Source: Palsa-883 sp963826975
GTDB taxonomy: Bacteria; Pseudomonadota; Alphaproteobacteria; Acetobacterales; Acetobacteraceae
Direction of reading: 5' to 3'
DNA: 64,000 nucleotides
Assembly (NCBI GenBank): GCA_963826975.1
Contig: CAWGZJ010000012.1
Location: forward strand, 1-64,000
Part shown: positions 41,977-49,848 of the stretch, piece by piece
Position numbering within the stretch: position 1 is the first letter of the stretch
Layout: each line of letters opens with the position of its first letter
Notes under the pieces: model-generated
What the model saw: only the letters and a program-made list of their open reading frames with translations
The model's database searches: none
What the model was told of the DNA's origin: nothing
Position numbers and translations under genes: made by a program

Positions 41977-42989
41977 TGGACGAACTCCCCCATGACATGG
42001 CGGGCAAACAGATCAACCGAGCGCTCCGTCTCGGCCAGCGTCAGACTGCCGAACGCGAAGCGACACAACAGATAATTGATGCCGCCATCGGCAATGTCAC
42101 GCGCCAGGAAGTCACGCACCTTCGCCGGCGCGCCGGCGATCGCCCGACCGGTGGCCTCGGCCTCGTCGAATTCCTCCGGAAATATGGCGAAGGGGTTGGC
42201 CGGCCGCATGTTGTGGCGGTCCCATAGCTTCAGGAAACTGGCGCGCCACTGGCGATAGGCCGGGCGCGCGGCCTCCAACGCTTCCCGGTCGGTGTCCGCC
42301 ACCACGATGTGCCGGTTGACGGCCAGGAACGGAATGGTCTCCGGCGGGTGACCCAGCGCGGCCCACTCCACCCGATAGCGATCGGTGATCGCGCGCGTGC
42401 CCTTGGCGTCAAGATTCGCCACGACGTTCACGTTGTGCTGCGCGGTCCAGACCGTTCCATCGGGCCGACCGATCCCGTACCAAAGCGGAGGATACGGTCG
42501 TTGCACCGGAGCCAGTTCCATAGGCACGTCACGAAACTTGTAGTATTTGCCTTCGAATGTCAGCTCGTCGGTGGTCAGGCCGCGCAGCAGCACCGCCAGC
42601 GCTTCCTCATACATCGGCCCGGTATCCGCCGGATCGTGACCGAAATAACAATTCTCGATCGGCGAGATGCCACGGCCGATCCCCAGCAACATGCGTCCGC
42701 CGCTCATCTGATCCAGCATGCAGACCTCATCGATCAGACGCAGCGGGTGATACAGCGGCAGCGTGTAGACCAGCGGGCCGAACCGCAGGCGTTGCGTGCG
42801 CTGCGCGACGGCGGACAAGTAGACGCTGGGCGACGGCGACAGGCCAAGCGGCGTCGCGTGATGCTCAGCCACATGATAGCCGTAGAAGCCGGCCCTGTCG
42901 TACGCCTCGACCAGCGCCAGCCGATCGGCATAGAAACGATCAAGCGGGCCAGCGCCGCGATCCATATGGTCGAACACGCCGAATTGCAT
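41973..42989 (-). CDS. LLM-class flavin-dependent oxidoreductase (first)
   Basis: A 338-residue bacterial-luciferase-like monooxygenase fold. FGVFDHMDRG, YDRAGFYGYHVAEHHATPLG, LRFGPLVYTLPLYHPLRLID and LGIGRGISPIENCYFGHDPA are diagnostic of the family, which uses FMNH2 and oxygen. Close relatives are of unknown substrate. It lies between the second LLM gene (33 bases upstream) and prpF (4-base overlap), so the three form one operon. Co-occurrence of two different LLM proteins suggests a two-step oxidation or a two-subunit enzyme. Confidence 0.9.
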   Translation of the reverse strand: MQFGVFDHMDRGAGPLDRFYADRLALVEAYDRAGFYGYHVAEHHATPLGLSPSPSVYLSAVAQRTQRLRFGPLVYTLPLYHPLRLIDEVCMLDQMSGGRMLLGIGRGISPIENCYFGHDPADTGPMYEEALAVLLRGLTTDELTFEGKYYKFRDVPMELAPVQRPYPPLWYGIGRPDGTVWTAQHNVNVVANLDAKGTRAITDRYRVEWAALGHPPETIPFLAVNRHIVVADTDREALEAARPAYRQWRASFLKLWDRHNMRPANPFAIFPEEFDEAEATGRAIAGAPAKVRDFLARDIADGGINYLLCRFAFGSLTLAETERSVDLFARHVMGEFVQ

Positions 42990-43022
42990 TGCCGCCGCTC
43001 CTTGGTTCAGGCCGCTTTTTCT

Positions 43023-44255
43023 TCAGGCCGTTTTGGCCAGCCGTTCTTTCTCCGCCATGCGCTGCTTGAGCTGCTCCGGCGTCAGCCGCACGATGTCCTC
43101 ATTCTGGTGCGCATAGAGATGATAGTCGCTGGTGTCGAGTTCCTCGAGCACCAGGCGCCCGCCCAGCACCTCGGCCTTCCACGCCTCGTGCGCGGGCTGG
43201 CGGTCATGGAACTCCGGCATCACTTCGCGGCCGAACAGCTCCAGGCTGTCGCAGATCGCCTGGTGGCTGGTCTTGCCTGCCTGGTTCAGCAGGATCACCT
43301 GATCGACATGCGCTGCCTCGAACAGGCGCAACCGCTGGCGGATCGTTTCGGGTGAGCCGATCAGCCCGTTGCGCAACGCCTGCTGGGCCTTCTCGGTCTT
43401 CCGCCAATCCTGATATTCGTTCCAAAGGTTGCCGGTACCCGGCGCATCGACGCCTTTCCGCCCGTAATACGACAGCGCGAAGATGAAGAACGTCCAGCCG
43501 GCGGCCAGCTCGATCGCCTCCTCGTCGGTCGGCGCGCACATGAACCCGTTGACGATGGCGATGTTGGGATTGGGCTGATACTCGCTCAGCCGATTCGGCC
43601 GGTGCAGGAAGTTGTTGTAATAACGGTGCACCCAGGCCTGCGCGGCATCGGGCGAGACGAAGCTGAAGCCCAGCGCGCCCATGCCCCATTCGCCGGCCTG
43701 GCCGATGGTCTGGATGTTGGAGCACGCCACCCACAGCGGCGGGTGCGGTTTCTGAAACGGTTTGGGCACGACATTGCGCGCCGGAAAATCGTAGTACTGC
43801 CCGTGGAATTCCCACGAGGTGCGCGTGAACATTGGAATGATGGCGCGCACCGCCTCTTCCCAGCGGTCGCGCTTGTCGCGCACGCGGATGTTGAACGGGT
43901 GCAGCTCCGCCGGGCCGGCACCCTCACCCATGCCAAACTCGACGCGTCCACCCGACAGCAGGTCGAGCGTCGCCACCTTCTCCGCCACGCGATGCGGCTG
44001 GTTGGTGGTAAGCTGGATGATCCCGTGACCCAGGCGAATCCGCTTCGTGCGCTGGCTGGCCGCGGCCAGAAACACTTCCGGGGCCGACGAGTGCGAATAT
44101 TCCTCCAGGAAGTGATGCTCGACCTCCCAGGCGTAGTCGTAGCCAAGCTCATCAGCCAGCTCGATCTGCGTCAGCGATTGCTGCAGCAGGTCGTATTCGC
44201 TGGTCTGCGTCCACGGCCGCGGAAGCTGGTGCTCGTAGAAGATGCCGAATTTCAC
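43023..44255 (-). CDS. LLM-class flavin-dependent oxidoreductase (second, longer)
   Basis: A 410-residue luciferase-like protein, the first gene of the LLM-LLM-prpF operon. MKFGIFYEHQLPRPW, YDYAWEVEHHFLEEYSHSSA, IRLGHGIIQLTTNQPHRVAE and VEFGMGEGAGPAELHPF are the conserved blocks; the C-terminal extension beyond residue 350 distinguishes it from its neighbour. FMN-dependent monooxygenase activity is expected; the substrate is unknown. The start at 44255 follows AAGGAACC. Confidence 0.9.
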   Translation of the reverse strand: MKFGIFYEHQLPRPWTQTSEYDLLQQSLTQIELADELGYDYAWEVEHHFLEEYSHSSAPEVFLAAASQRTKRIRLGHGIIQLTTNQPHRVAEKVATLDLLSGGRVEFGMGEGAGPAELHPFNIRVRDKRDRWEEAVRAIIPMFTRTSWEFHGQYYDFPARNVVPKPFQKPHPPLWVACSNIQTIGQAGEWGMGALGFSFVSPDAAQAWVHRYYNNFLHRPNRLSEYQPNPNIAIVNGFMCAPTDEEAIELAAGWTFFIFALSYYGRKGVDAPGTGNLWNEYQDWRKTEKAQQALRNGLIGSPETIRQRLRLFEAAHVDQVILLNQAGKTSHQAICDSLELFGREVMPEFHDRQPAHEAWKAEVLGGRLVLEELDTSDYHLYAHQNEDIVRLTPEQLKQRMAEKERLAKTA

Positions 44256-44304
44256 GGGAAGGTTCCTTCACGGATCAAGCGGGGCTAGATCAAACCGGGG
44301 CTGA

Positions 44305-44445
44305 TCATGCGGTGGTGCGCTCCGCAGGTTGCATCGCCGCGGTCAGATGAACAATGCGCCGCACCTCGGCCACCCGCCGCAGCAGCGTCAGCAGATGCCG
44401 CGCGCCGATCGGTGCCGAAGCTCGGGCTGGTGAAGTCCCGCTCAT
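44305..44445 (-). CDS. possible 46-residue protein coupled to hisI
   Basis: ATG 44445 overlaps the hisI stop by four bases (ATGA) and opens a 46-residue frame: TSPARASAPIGARHLLTLLR, RVAEVRRIVHLTAAMQPAER. It has one basic amphipathic helix and no recognised family. The tight overlap and GC-rich third positions favour translation, but the length makes this tentative. Confidence 0.4.
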   Translation of the reverse strand: MSGTSPARASAPIGARHLLTLLRRVAEVRRIVHLTAAMQPAERTTA

Positions 44446-44864
44446 TTGCTATCCACGGTCCCGTACAGCGTCTCGGGCGAGACCAACGGCTGCGCAATCT
44501 CCACCAGCGCGCCGTCGCGCAGCGCGCGATAGAAGCAACTGCGCCGCCCGGTGTGGCAGGCCACGCCCTCCTGCTCGACCAGCAGCAGGACGGTATCGCC
44601 GTCGCAATCGATCCGCAGCTCCTTCAGGTGCTGCGCCTGGCCCGAGGTCTCGCCCTTGCGCCACAGCGCCTTGCGGCTGCGGCTGTAGTAGCAGACGCGG
44701 CCGGTGGCCAAGGTTTCGGTCAGGGAGTCGCGGTTCAGCCAGGCCAGCATCAGCACCTCGCCGGTGTCGTGCTGCTGGGCGATCGCCGGGACCAGGCCGT
44801 TGGCGTCAAAGCGGATCTGGTCCAGCACCGCCTGCGTTGCCATCTCGGTGTCATCTTGGGTCAT
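44442..44864 (-). CDS. hisI: phosphoribosyl-AMP cyclohydrolase
   Basis: A 140-residue zinc enzyme that opens the adenine ring of PR-AMP in histidine synthesis. IRFDANGLVPAIAQQHDTGE and VLMLAWLNRDSL start the fold; CYYSRSRKALWRKGETSG, DCDGDTVLLLVEQEGVACHT and GRRSCFYR carry the metal ligands. ATG 44864 starts MTQDDTEM; an internal Met seven residues later (44843) is the alternative. It is separated by about 29 kb from hisAFE in this window. Divergent from the Fur-family gene across 62 bases. Confidence 0.93.
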   Translation of the reverse strand: MTQDDTEMATQAVLDQIRFDANGLVPAIAQQHDTGEVLMLAWLNRDSLTETLATGRVCYYSRSRKALWRKGETSGQAQHLKELRIDCDGDTVLLLVEQEGVACHTGRRSCFYRALRDGALVEIAQPLVSPETLYGTVDSK

Positions 44865-44926
44865 GAGTGCTATCTTGGGGGCAGCCGGGCGCGGCGCAAA
44901 GGCGCCACGGCGAAAAGGATCGGCGC

Positions 44927-45421
44927 ATGATGCAGGGTGAGTTCTCCGCGCAGACCGACACATTGCTCGACCGTGCCGGGGCGATCTGCCAGGCGCGCGG
45001 GGCGCGGCTGACCGATCTGCGCCGCCAGGTGCTGGGGCTGATTCTCGACGCGCCGGCGCCGACGGGGGCCTATGACCTGCTGGACCAGTTGCGCGCCACG
45101 CGTCACGGCGCGGCGCCGCCCACGGTGTATCGCGCGCTGGATTTCCTGCTGGAGCACGGGCTGATCCACCGGGTGGAGCGGCTGTCGGCGTTTGTCGGCT
45201 GCGTTTCGCATGCGTCTGGCGAGGATGCCGGGCATGCCGCGCAGTTCCTGATCTGCCGCACCTGCGGCCGGGTCACCGAACTGGAAGACCACGAACTGGC
45301 GCACGCCCTGGCCGATGCGGCTCAGCGGCTTGGTTTCACCGTCAATACGGCTACCATCGAGGCGGAAGGGATGTGCGCCGCCTGCGCCGCCCGCACGCCG
45401 GAGACCACCGCATGCTCCTGA
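44927..45421 (+). CDS. zur: Fur-family metalloregulator, Zur-like
   Basis: A 164-residue dimeric repressor. The winged helix covers about residues 10-85 (GARLTDLRRQVLGLILDAPA, GAAPPTVYRALDFLLEHGLI), then the dimerisation domain with FLICRTCGRV and a C-terminal MCAACAARTP giving two CxxC pairs for structural zinc. The His/Cys pattern (SHASGEDAGHAAQF) fits the Zur subgroup better than Fur or PerR. ATG 44927 follows AAAAGGA. The next gene starts inside its last codons. Confidence 0.85.
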   Translation: MMQGEFSAQTDTLLDRAGAICQARGARLTDLRRQVLGLILDAPAPTGAYDLLDQLRATRHGAAPPTVYRALDFLLEHGLIHRVERLSAFVGCVSHASGEDAGHAAQFLICRTCGRVTELEDHELAHALADAAQRLGFTVNTATIEAEGMCAACAARTPETTACS

Positions 45422-46197
45422 CCGCCGCCCCTGAGGCCGTACTGCTTGGCCGCCGCCGCGGACACTCGGCCGGCAACGATTTTTGGATCACCGCCTATAT
45501 GGGCGCCAATCGATACGATACTGGCGCCGCGCCGCCGGCCGAAGATGGCGCGCTGTATCCGATGGCGTTCCTGGTCGAGCAGGATCCCGGCTGCGTCGCG
45601 CCGGCGCACTTCCATCAGGCCGACCAGTTCCAGGTGGTGCTGGCAGGCGAGGGACGGTTGGGCACGCACGACGTGGCGCCGGTGACGGTGCATTTCACCG
45701 GTGCGTGGTCGCCGTATGGGCCTCTGGCCGCCGGTGATGCGGGGCTGCACTACTTCACATTGCGCAACGGTTGGGATCCCGGGGCACGCTACATGACCGA
45801 AGACCGCGCGCTGCTGCGTAAGGTCCCCGGCCGGCGGCACCGGGAGGCGGTGGCTGCGCCGCGGCCGGTCTCCGACGCGTTGATCGATGCGGTGCCGTCC
45901 TGCGAGACCTGCCTGCCGGACAGCGACGACGGGCTGACTGCGCTGCGCTACGTGCTGCCGGCTGGTGCGCGCGCGACCGGACCGGACCCGGCACAGGGGA
46001 ACGGCCAGTACTGGGTGGTGATCGCCGGCAGTCTGTTACGCGACGGGACCGACCTGGCGCCGCGCGCGTGCCTGTTCCTGTCCCCCGAGGAACCGGCGTT
46101 CACCGCCGTCGCCGGGCCGCGCGGGTTGGAGGTTTTGGCGTTGCAGTTCCCCCGTCGCCCCCCGCGCCGCGCGGCGCCCGGCACGATGGCGGCCTGA
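45412..46197 (+). CDS. cupin-like protein
   Basis: A 261-residue protein. VEQDPGCVAPAHFHQADQFQ contains the HxH-type metal motif and VVLAGEGRLGTHDVAPVTVH the second strand of a cupin barrel; a second, weaker half follows (YVLPAGARATGPDPAQGNGQ YWVVIAGSLL, shown in two parts), so it may be a bicupin. ATG 45412 overlaps the zur stop by ten bases, indicating coupled translation and perhaps zinc control. The function is not assigned; metal-dependent enzymes and sugar- or small-molecule-binding proteins share this fold. Confidence 0.7.
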   Translation: MLLTAAPEAVLLGRRRGHSAGNDFWITAYMGANRYDTGAAPPAEDGALYPMAFLVEQDPGCVAPAHFHQADQFQVVLAGEGRLGTHDVAPVTVHFTGAWSPYGPLAAGDAGLHYFTLRNGWDPGARYMTEDRALLRKVPGRRHREAVAAPRPVSDALIDAVPSCETCLPDSDDGLTALRYVLPAGARATGPDPAQGNGQYWVVIAGSLLRDGTDLAPRACLFLSPEEPAFTAVAGPRGLEVLALQFPRRPPRRAAPGTMAA

Positions 46198-46201
46198 GCG
46201 C

Positions 46202-46579
46202 ATGGCCGACGATCCCAAGGCGCTCGACTGCCTGGCCTGCCCGGCGCTGTGCTGCCGCCAGGCCGGCTACGTCGAGGTGACCGAGCCGGATATCCGCCGG
46301 CTGGCAAAGTTCCTGGACCTGACGGTGCGCGCGTTCGAGGCGAAGCACATCGTCGAGCAAACGCGGCGCGGATCGAAACGGATCAAGGCCGGCTATGAGA
46401 CCTGCCAGTTCCTTGACAACAACCGGCGCTGTTCGGTGTATGCGGCGCGGCCCAAGGATTGCCGAGGCTACGTCTGCTGGAACCAGCCGGACACGACGCT
46501 GTTCGAGTTCGCGAAGTTCCTGCAGAAGCCGGTGGACAAGCTACGCGAGCAGGAACGGCGAGAGGCGGAGAAAAAGTAG
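46202..46579 (+). CDS. YkgJ-family cysteine-cluster protein
   Basis: A 125-residue protein with the zinc/iron-binding cysteine pattern of the YkgJ family: LDCLACPALCCRQAGYVEV, then TCQFLDNNRRCSVYAARPKD and CRGYVCW. At least eight cysteines are present. Relatives are annotated only as Fe-S or zinc cluster proteins. Starts four bases after the cupin stop, so it is the third gene of the zur operon. The charged C terminus (EQERREAEKK) ends the protein. Confidence 0.82.
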   Translation: MADDPKALDCLACPALCCRQAGYVEVTEPDIRRLAKFLDLTVRAFEAKHIVEQTRRGSKRIKAGYETCQFLDNNRRCSVYAARPKDCRGYVCWNQPDTTLFEFAKFLQKPVDKLREQERREAEKK

Positions 46580-46594
46580 CCCGGGTCAGCGTGC

Positions 46595-46798
46595 ATGCCG
46601 TACGGAAGCAACGACGATCTGCCGCCTGGCGTGCGCGACCACCTGCCGCCGCACGCGCAGGATATATTCCGCGAGGCGTTCAATCACGCATGGCAAAGCC
46701 ACGGCGGCGACGAGGCGACGGCTTTCCGCATCGCCTGGGCCGCGGTGAAGCGAAGCTACCGGAAGCGCGGCGACGTCTGGGCGCCGCGCGACGCGTAA
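46595..46798 (+). CDS. chaB: ChaB-family protein
   Basis: A 67-residue ChaB-like protein: DDLPPGVRDHLPPHAQDIFR, EAFNHAWQSHGGDEATAFRI and AWAAVKRSYRKRGDVW. E. coli ChaB is linked to the ChaA cation exchanger, but no chaA is seen here and the role in most genomes is unclear. It follows the YkgJ gene by 15 bases, likely the last gene of the operon. Confidence 0.85.
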   Translation: MPYGSNDDLPPGVRDHLPPHAQDIFREAFNHAWQSHGGDEATAFRIAWAAVKRSYRKRGDVWAPRDA

Positions 46799-46835
46799 GC
46801 CGCGTCCGCCCTATGCGCTAGGTGCAATTGTTGCG

Positions 46836-47792
46836 CTAACTCACCTTCCGGAACTTGTGCAGGGAGCGCAGATTGTCTGGTCGCGGCTGGTCCTTGAAGG
46901 TCTGCGGCCAGTTGGTCCACGACACCTCACCGACGTACAGGTCGCCGTGCGAGTCTACCGTCAAGCCGTGCGGCGCCATGAACTCGGTCGGACCCAGCCC
47001 CGGCCCCATGCCGCCCAGCCGGGCGATGCGCTTGCCGGTGTGATCGACGATCGTCACCCGTGGCCCCAGGTTGGGCACGTTGCGGTTGACCGGCTGCACC
47101 GGGCCCAACTCTCCAATGTAGCAGATCGGGCACTTGCCGGGCGGCATGAACAGACCGCAGGGGCGATGCAGGTTGTTCCACTGCGTCTCGTACTTGCCGT
47201 TGCCGTCGAACACCTGCACCCGATGGTTCTCGCGGTCCGCGACGTATACCCAGCCGTCGCCGTCGCAGGTGATGTTGTGCACGATGTTGAACTCGCCGGG
47301 ATCGGTGCCCGGGCCGCCCCAGGACATCAGCAACTTGCCGGCGGGTGTATATTTGTGCACCCGCGCGTTGCCGTACCCGTCGGAGACGTAGATGTCACCC
47401 TGCGGTGACATGGCGGTATGGGTGCAGCGGTGGAACGGTTCGCCGCTCATGTAGGGCGCCGGCTTGCCGGGCAGGCCGAGCGTCATCAGCACCTTGCCCT
47501 CCAGCGTGCACTGGCGGACGGTGTGATCGCCGTCATCGGTCAGCCAGATCGTGTCGTCGGGCGCCACGTGCACGCCGTGCGCGCGGGGGAACAACCCTTC
47601 ACCCCACGAGCGCAGGAAGTTGCCTGCGTGGTCGAACACGATCATCGGGTGCTCGCCGCGGTTGAAGACGTAGACGTTGTCGTTCTTGTCGACGCCGACG
47701 GAGCCGATCTCCTTGAACGACCAGCCCGGGGGCAGCTTCGCCCAGTTCTCCACCGGCTCGTAGGTGTATTCGCCATTGCCTGTTGTCGGCAT
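46836..47792 (-). CDS. six-bladed NHL beta-propeller protein (alpha-amidating-lyase-like)
   Basis: A 318-residue propeller. Repeats such as GSVGVDKNDNVYVFNRGEHP, PRAHGVHVAPDDTIWLTDDG, GDIYVSDGYGNARVHKYTPA and GWVYVADRENHRVQVFDGNG match NHL blades, including the DxxNxRVxxF core. It resembles the peptidyl-alpha-hydroxyglycine alpha-amidating lyase family as annotated in bacteria, but true lyase activity is unproven for these. No signal peptide. Converges with the chaB operon; a perfect hairpin lies upstream of it at 47871-47916. Confidence 0.8.
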   Translation of the reverse strand: MPTTGNGEYTYEPVENWAKLPPGWSFKEIGSVGVDKNDNVYVFNRGEHPMIVFDHAGNFLRSWGEGLFPRAHGVHVAPDDTIWLTDDGDHTVRQCTLEGKVLMTLGLPGKPAPYMSGEPFHRCTHTAMSPQGDIYVSDGYGNARVHKYTPAGKLLMSWGGPGTDPGEFNIVHNITCDGDGWVYVADRENHRVQVFDGNGKYETQWNNLHRPCGLFMPPGKCPICYIGELGPVQPVNRNVPNLGPRVTIVDHTGKRIARLGGMGPGLGPTEFMAPHGLTVDSHGDLYVGEVSWTNWPQTFKDQPRPDNLRSLHKFRKVS

Positions 47793-47870
47793 GATGCGTT
47801 CCTTCCCCAGTTCGGCTGTCCCAGCTTGTCACGAAGCCGACGAGGTTGCCAGACCAGGTGGATCGTATGG

Positions 47871-47916
47871 CGGAAAAGCCATGCCCCGGACTTGATCCGG
47901 GGGCATGGCTTTTCCG
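47871..47916. repeat. 20-bp-arm inverted repeat
   Basis: CGGAAAAGCCATGCCCCGGA and TCCGGGGGCATGGCTTTTCC pair almost perfectly with a CTTGA loop. It lies between the NHL gene's start and the stop of the next minus-strand gene (47940), so it probably terminates the latter's transcript. Confidence 0.75.
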
Positions 47917-47939
47917 CGCTACGTCAGTACACGTTAGTG

Positions 47940-48806
47940 CTACTCCGCCGCCTGGCGGAAGCGGGTACGCAACGAGTCCCAGTCTTCCGCACCCATGCGG
48001 TTGAATGCTTCGCGCACCGTCATGTCGGGTTGCAGCACCGGATGACGCTGCTGCGCCCGCAGTGCCGCCAGCGCCGCATCGCAGGCGCCGATCGCCGCCT
48101 TGAACAACAGGCCAGGCACGATTGCCAGCTTGTAGCCCATGCGCTCGGCCTCTTTCAGGTCGATCTCCGGCGTCTTGCCCCGGTGCACCACGTTCAGCAG
48201 GCACGGGCCGTCGACGCGGCGCGGAATGGCAGCGACCTCCTGCATGGTTTGCGCGGCTTCGACGAAGGCCATGTCGGCGCCGGCCTGCAACGCGGCGTTG
48301 GCCCGGGCGACAGCCTCCTCGAACCCGGCGACGGCGCGCGAGTCGGTACGCGCAATGATCAGGAAGTCAGGATCGCGGCGGGCATGGACGGCGGCGCGGA
48401 TCTTCGCCAACCAGTCCTCGCTCGGAACGATTTCCTTGTCGTCTAGATGGCCGCATTTCTTCGGCGAGACCTGATCCTCGATGTGGATACCGGAGACGCC
48501 ACACTGCTCGTATTCGCGCACTGTGCGCACTGTGTTCAGTTCGTTGCCATAGCCGGTGTCGGCATCGGCGATCACGGGGACGCTGACGGCGCGGACGATG
48601 CGGGCAGCGTTGCTGACCATCTCGGTCATCGTCAGCAGGCCGAAATCGGGATAGCCGAAGGTGGCGGCGGTGCCGGCGCCGGTCATGTAGACCGCGCCGA
48701 AGCCGGCCTGCTCGATCAACCGGGCGGTGATGCCGTCATACGCGCCAGGCGCGACGATCATGCCGTCCTGGCGCAGCAGCGCGCGCAGTTTGCCTGCTTC
48801 GCTCAC
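47940..48806 (-). CDS. isocitrate lyase/PEP-mutase-family lyase
   Basis: A 288-residue barrel enzyme. APGAYDGITARLIEQAGFGA, VYMTGAGTAATFGYPDFG, PVIADADTGYGNELNTVRTV (metal-binding Asp pair) and HIEDQVSPKKCGHLDDKEIV are the family blocks. The KKCGH loop with its Cys indicates C-C lyase chemistry (methylisocitrate, dimethylmalate or oxaloacetate type) rather than a phosphonate mutase. The start is GTG 48806, since AGGAGGA lies seven bases upstream and no ATG fits. The nearby PrpF-like and MmgE/PrpD-like genes suggest a propionate- or methylated-dicarboxylate pathway, but no methylcitrate synthase is present. Confidence 0.88.
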   Translation of the reverse strand: MSEAGKLRALLRQDGMIVAPGAYDGITARLIEQAGFGAVYMTGAGTAATFGYPDFGLLTMTEMVSNAARIVRAVSVPVIADADTGYGNELNTVRTVREYEQCGVSGIHIEDQVSPKKCGHLDDKEIVPSEDWLAKIRAAVHARRDPDFLIIARTDSRAVAGFEEAVARANAALQAGADMAFVEAAQTMQEVAAIPRRVDGPCLLNVVHRGKTPEIDLKEAERMGYKLAIVPGLLFKAAIGACDAALAALRAQQRHPVLQPDMTVREAFNRMGAEDWDSLRTRFRQAAE

Positions 48807-48971
48807 GGCGTGTCCTCCTGGTCCATGGTGCGGGAATGCTACCGGCGGTGCGGGATATGGTCCATCGCCCGGTGTTCTTGCGGTGGCCAGGCGGGCGACG
48901 TATCGGTATCGTCGATGCGAGGCATGCGGTCTGATGAGGCTGGCCGAGGAATCCGGAGTGCCATCGCGCCA

Positions 48972-49799
48972 ATGACGACGCCTATCACACAATCGAGCCG
49001 CCCTGAGATGCAGACCTACGAAACCGTGCTGACCGAGATGATCGGCGAGCACTTGCTGAAGGTGACGCTGAACCGGCCCGAGGTAGGCAACGCCAAGAAC
49101 ACGCAGATGGGGCTTGATCTGCTCGATCTGTGGACGCGGCTGATCGACGATCCGGGGGAGGTGCGCTGTGTCGTGCTGACCGGCGCCGGAGACCGGATTT
49201 TCTGTGCCGGTGGCGATCTGAAACAGCGCAAGGGCATGACGCCGAAAGAGTGGCAGCACCAGCACGAGATTTTCGAGCGCGGCCGTGATGCGCTGCTGGA
49301 GCTACCGGTGCCGGTGATCGCCGCGGTCAACGGCCATGCCTATGCAGGCGGGTTGGAGACAGTGCTGGTCTGCGACTTCGCCTATGCCGTGCGCGGCGCC
49401 CGCTTCGCGCTGACCGAGGTGACGATCGGCATCATGCCGGGCGGTGGCGGCACGCAGACGCTGCCTCGGGTGGTCGGCGAGCGGCGCGCCAAGGAGATCA
49501 TCCTGACCGGCAAGCCGTTCTCCGCCGAGCAGGCGCTGGATTGGGGCGTGATCAACAAGATCAGCGAGCCGGGGGAACTGATGACCGACGTGCTCGCCAC
49601 CGCTCAGGCGATCTGCGACAATGCGCCGCTGTCGGTGCGCCAGGCGAAGAAGTCGATCCACCATGGCTTGCAGATGGACCTGAAACGCGGCCTGATGTTC
49701 GAGATCGAGGCATATAACCGGCTGGTGGACACGGAAGACCGGCGCGAGGGCGTGCTGGCGTTCAACGAGCGGCGCAAGCCAGTGTTCAAGGGTCGCTGA
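48972..49799 (+). CDS. enoyl-CoA hydratase/isomerase-family protein
   Basis: A 275-residue crotonase-fold enzyme. LLKVTLNRPEVGNAKNTQMG and FCAGGDLKQRKG form the CoA-binding and first oxyanion segments; AAVNGHAYAGGLETVLVCDF supplies the second glycine of the oxyanion hole; FALTEVTIGIMPGGGGTQTL and VGERRAKEIILTGKPFSAEQ complete the core. In typical hydratases the catalytic acids are two Glu; here one Glu is at ALTEVTIG and GGLET replaces the other. ATG 48972 is used; 49008 is an alternative. It lies 49 bases before the MmgE/PrpD gene in the same direction. Confidence 0.88.
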   Translation: MTTPITQSSRPEMQTYETVLTEMIGEHLLKVTLNRPEVGNAKNTQMGLDLLDLWTRLIDDPGEVRCVVLTGAGDRIFCAGGDLKQRKGMTPKEWQHQHEIFERGRDALLELPVPVIAAVNGHAYAGGLETVLVCDFAYAVRGARFALTEVTIGIMPGGGGTQTLPRVVGERRAKEIILTGKPFSAEQALDWGVINKISEPGELMTDVLATAQAICDNAPLSVRQAKKSIHHGLQMDLKRGLMFEIEAYNRLVDTEDRREGVLAFNERRKPVFKGR

Positions 49800-49848
49800 C
49801 GGATGGGGCCGCCATGAGTTGGGGACGTTGCTGGAAAGGAAAGATGTC

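Noticed and set aside
39958..42075. A 705-codon open frame on the plus strand opposite the ThDP and prpF genes.
   Set aside because: It spans two unrelated minus-strand genes, is His/Arg-rich and has no motif; it is an antisense shadow of GC-rich codon use.
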